DNA of 64,000 bases from Streptomyces sp. S.PB5 (lineage in GTDB: Bacteria; Actinomycetota; Actinomycetes; Streptomycetales; Streptomycetaceae). Location: positions 496,001-560,000 of the forward strand of contig NZ_JAQMWP010000002.1 of assembly GCF_030403745.1 (NCBI RefSeq). Direction: 5' to 3'. Under the pieces are notes generated by a model, which saw only the letters and a list, made by a program, of their open reading frames with translations, did no database searches and was not told where the DNA came from. How positions within the stretch are numbered: the stretch's first letter is position 1; the number at the start of each line of letters is the position of its first letter. Below, one piece after another: positions 63,685 to 64,000 of the stretch. Position numbers and translations under genes: made by a program.

Positions 63685-64000
63685 ATGCCCAAGCTCCTGT
63701 CGAAGACACACACCGGCCTCCTCGCCTCCGCCCTCGCAGCCGTCCTTGCCCTGACCCCGACCGCAGCGAACGCCGCCCCTGGAGCGGACGTGCGTTTCGT
63801 GGCCCACCTGGACATCGCAGCCGGACAGCGGCCCGAGAACATCACCCTGGAACCGGGCGGCAGCGCCGTCGTCACCTTCGCGTTCAGCCGCCAGATCGCC
63901 CGCATCAGCCCCACCGGCGAGGTGCGCATCCTCGCCACCCTGCCTCAGCCCCCGGCCGGCTCCACGACCCCCGTCCTTTCCTCCCCCTTCCTCGGCGGGA
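63685..64000 (+). CDS. Secreted protein, start only (SMP-30/NHL-like beta-propeller possible)
   Basis: 105 codons are visible before the window ends. A clear signal peptide (KTHTGLLASALAAVLALTPTAANA) is followed by VRFVAHLDIAAGQRPENITLEPGGSAVVTFAFSRQIARISPTGEVRILATLPQPPAG. That is the opening of a secreted beta-propeller of the SMP-30/gluconolactonase-like type in which each blade contains P-(E/D)-(N/G)-(I/L) and RI-x-P-x-G. The product class is tentative because only the first blade is seen. The 5' region is the polypurine repeat. Confidence 0.7.
   Translation, partial: MPKLLSKTHTGLLASALAAVLALTPTAANAAPGADVRFVAHLDIAAGQRPENITLEPGGSAVVTFAFSRQIARISPTGEVRILATLPQPPAGSTTPVLSSPFLGG

Overview
The window is a stretch of a very GC-rich actinobacterial chromosome, almost certainly Streptomyces. 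The evidence is strong third-position GC bias, many GTG/TTG starts, SD-type ribosome sites, and Streptomyces marker families: geosmin synthase, the DUF6230/DUF6114 pair, a gamma-butyrolactone-receptor-like TetR protein, a subtilisin-inhibitor-like protein, a SAV2148-type protein, and a mycothiol-type DsbA enzyme. No rRNA, tRNA, CRISPR array, insertion sequence or integrase was seen. Gene boundaries, motifs and base-pairings were read by eye; no database search was run.

Layout. 1-5.3 kb: a NIT-domain sensor kinase (cut by the window edge) behind a sugar-type binding lipoprotein, a DUF574 methyltransferase, an LCP cell-wall ligase and a TatA protein. 5.3-8.7 kb: a cytochrome P450, about 0.7 kb of tandem repeats, and DUF6114/DUF6230 membrane/secreted genes. 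9-14.4 kb: secreted proteins (a small cysteine-containing protein, an AA10 LPMO with a C-terminal membrane anchor, a subtilase with a P-domain) and a GBL-receptor-like regulator with its own candidate ARE. 14.4-16.8 kb: a DUF89 phosphatase converging on a second P450. 16.9-20.9 kb: an SsuABC/NMT1-type importer with two permeases and several microsatellite-like expansions. 21-31 kb: a Tat-exported EEP-family phosphodiesterase, geosmin synthase, a multicopper oxidase, a PDZ protein, a metallophosphoesterase, a LysE exporter, an M24 peptidase and a probable pseudokinase of the APH fold. 31-44 kb: trehalose/alpha-glucan genes treZ, treY and glgX, interspersed with an FHA protein, two M14 carboxypeptidases flanking a subtilisin-inhibitor-like gene, and an MFS transporter. 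44-52.4 kb: a two-gene copper-amine-oxidase-like pair, a SAV2148-type protein, a DEDDh exonuclease, an APH-type kinase and a CUT1 sugar-import operon lacking its ATPase.

52.4-55.6 kb is the most interesting part: a macrolide-resistance island of erm (lrm-like), mgt (macrolide glycosyltransferase) and a frameshifted rlmA/tlrB-type methyltransferase. Upstream of erm lies a leaderless 37-codon leader whose start (MGAFNAITIS) parallels the ErmC leader. Four RNA segments can form mutually exclusive hairpins, one of which ends against the erm ribosome-binding site. mgt has its own leaderless-type promoter with a TetR-type palindrome in the spacer.

55.6-61.9 kb: an MMPL transporter, DUF1697, transglutaminase-like, ketopantoate-reductase-like, mycothiol/DsbA-like and Dps genes. 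62-63.5 kb is a small gene graveyard: C-terminal remnants of a PucR regulator, a PoxB-type ThDP enzyme and an alpha/beta hydrolase. The window ends in the start of a secreted-protein gene behind a polypurine 16-bp repeat. A second unusual signal is the 12-bp palindrome CACGCGCGCGTG, found six times exactly between 31.5 and 41.5 kb and nowhere else in the window.
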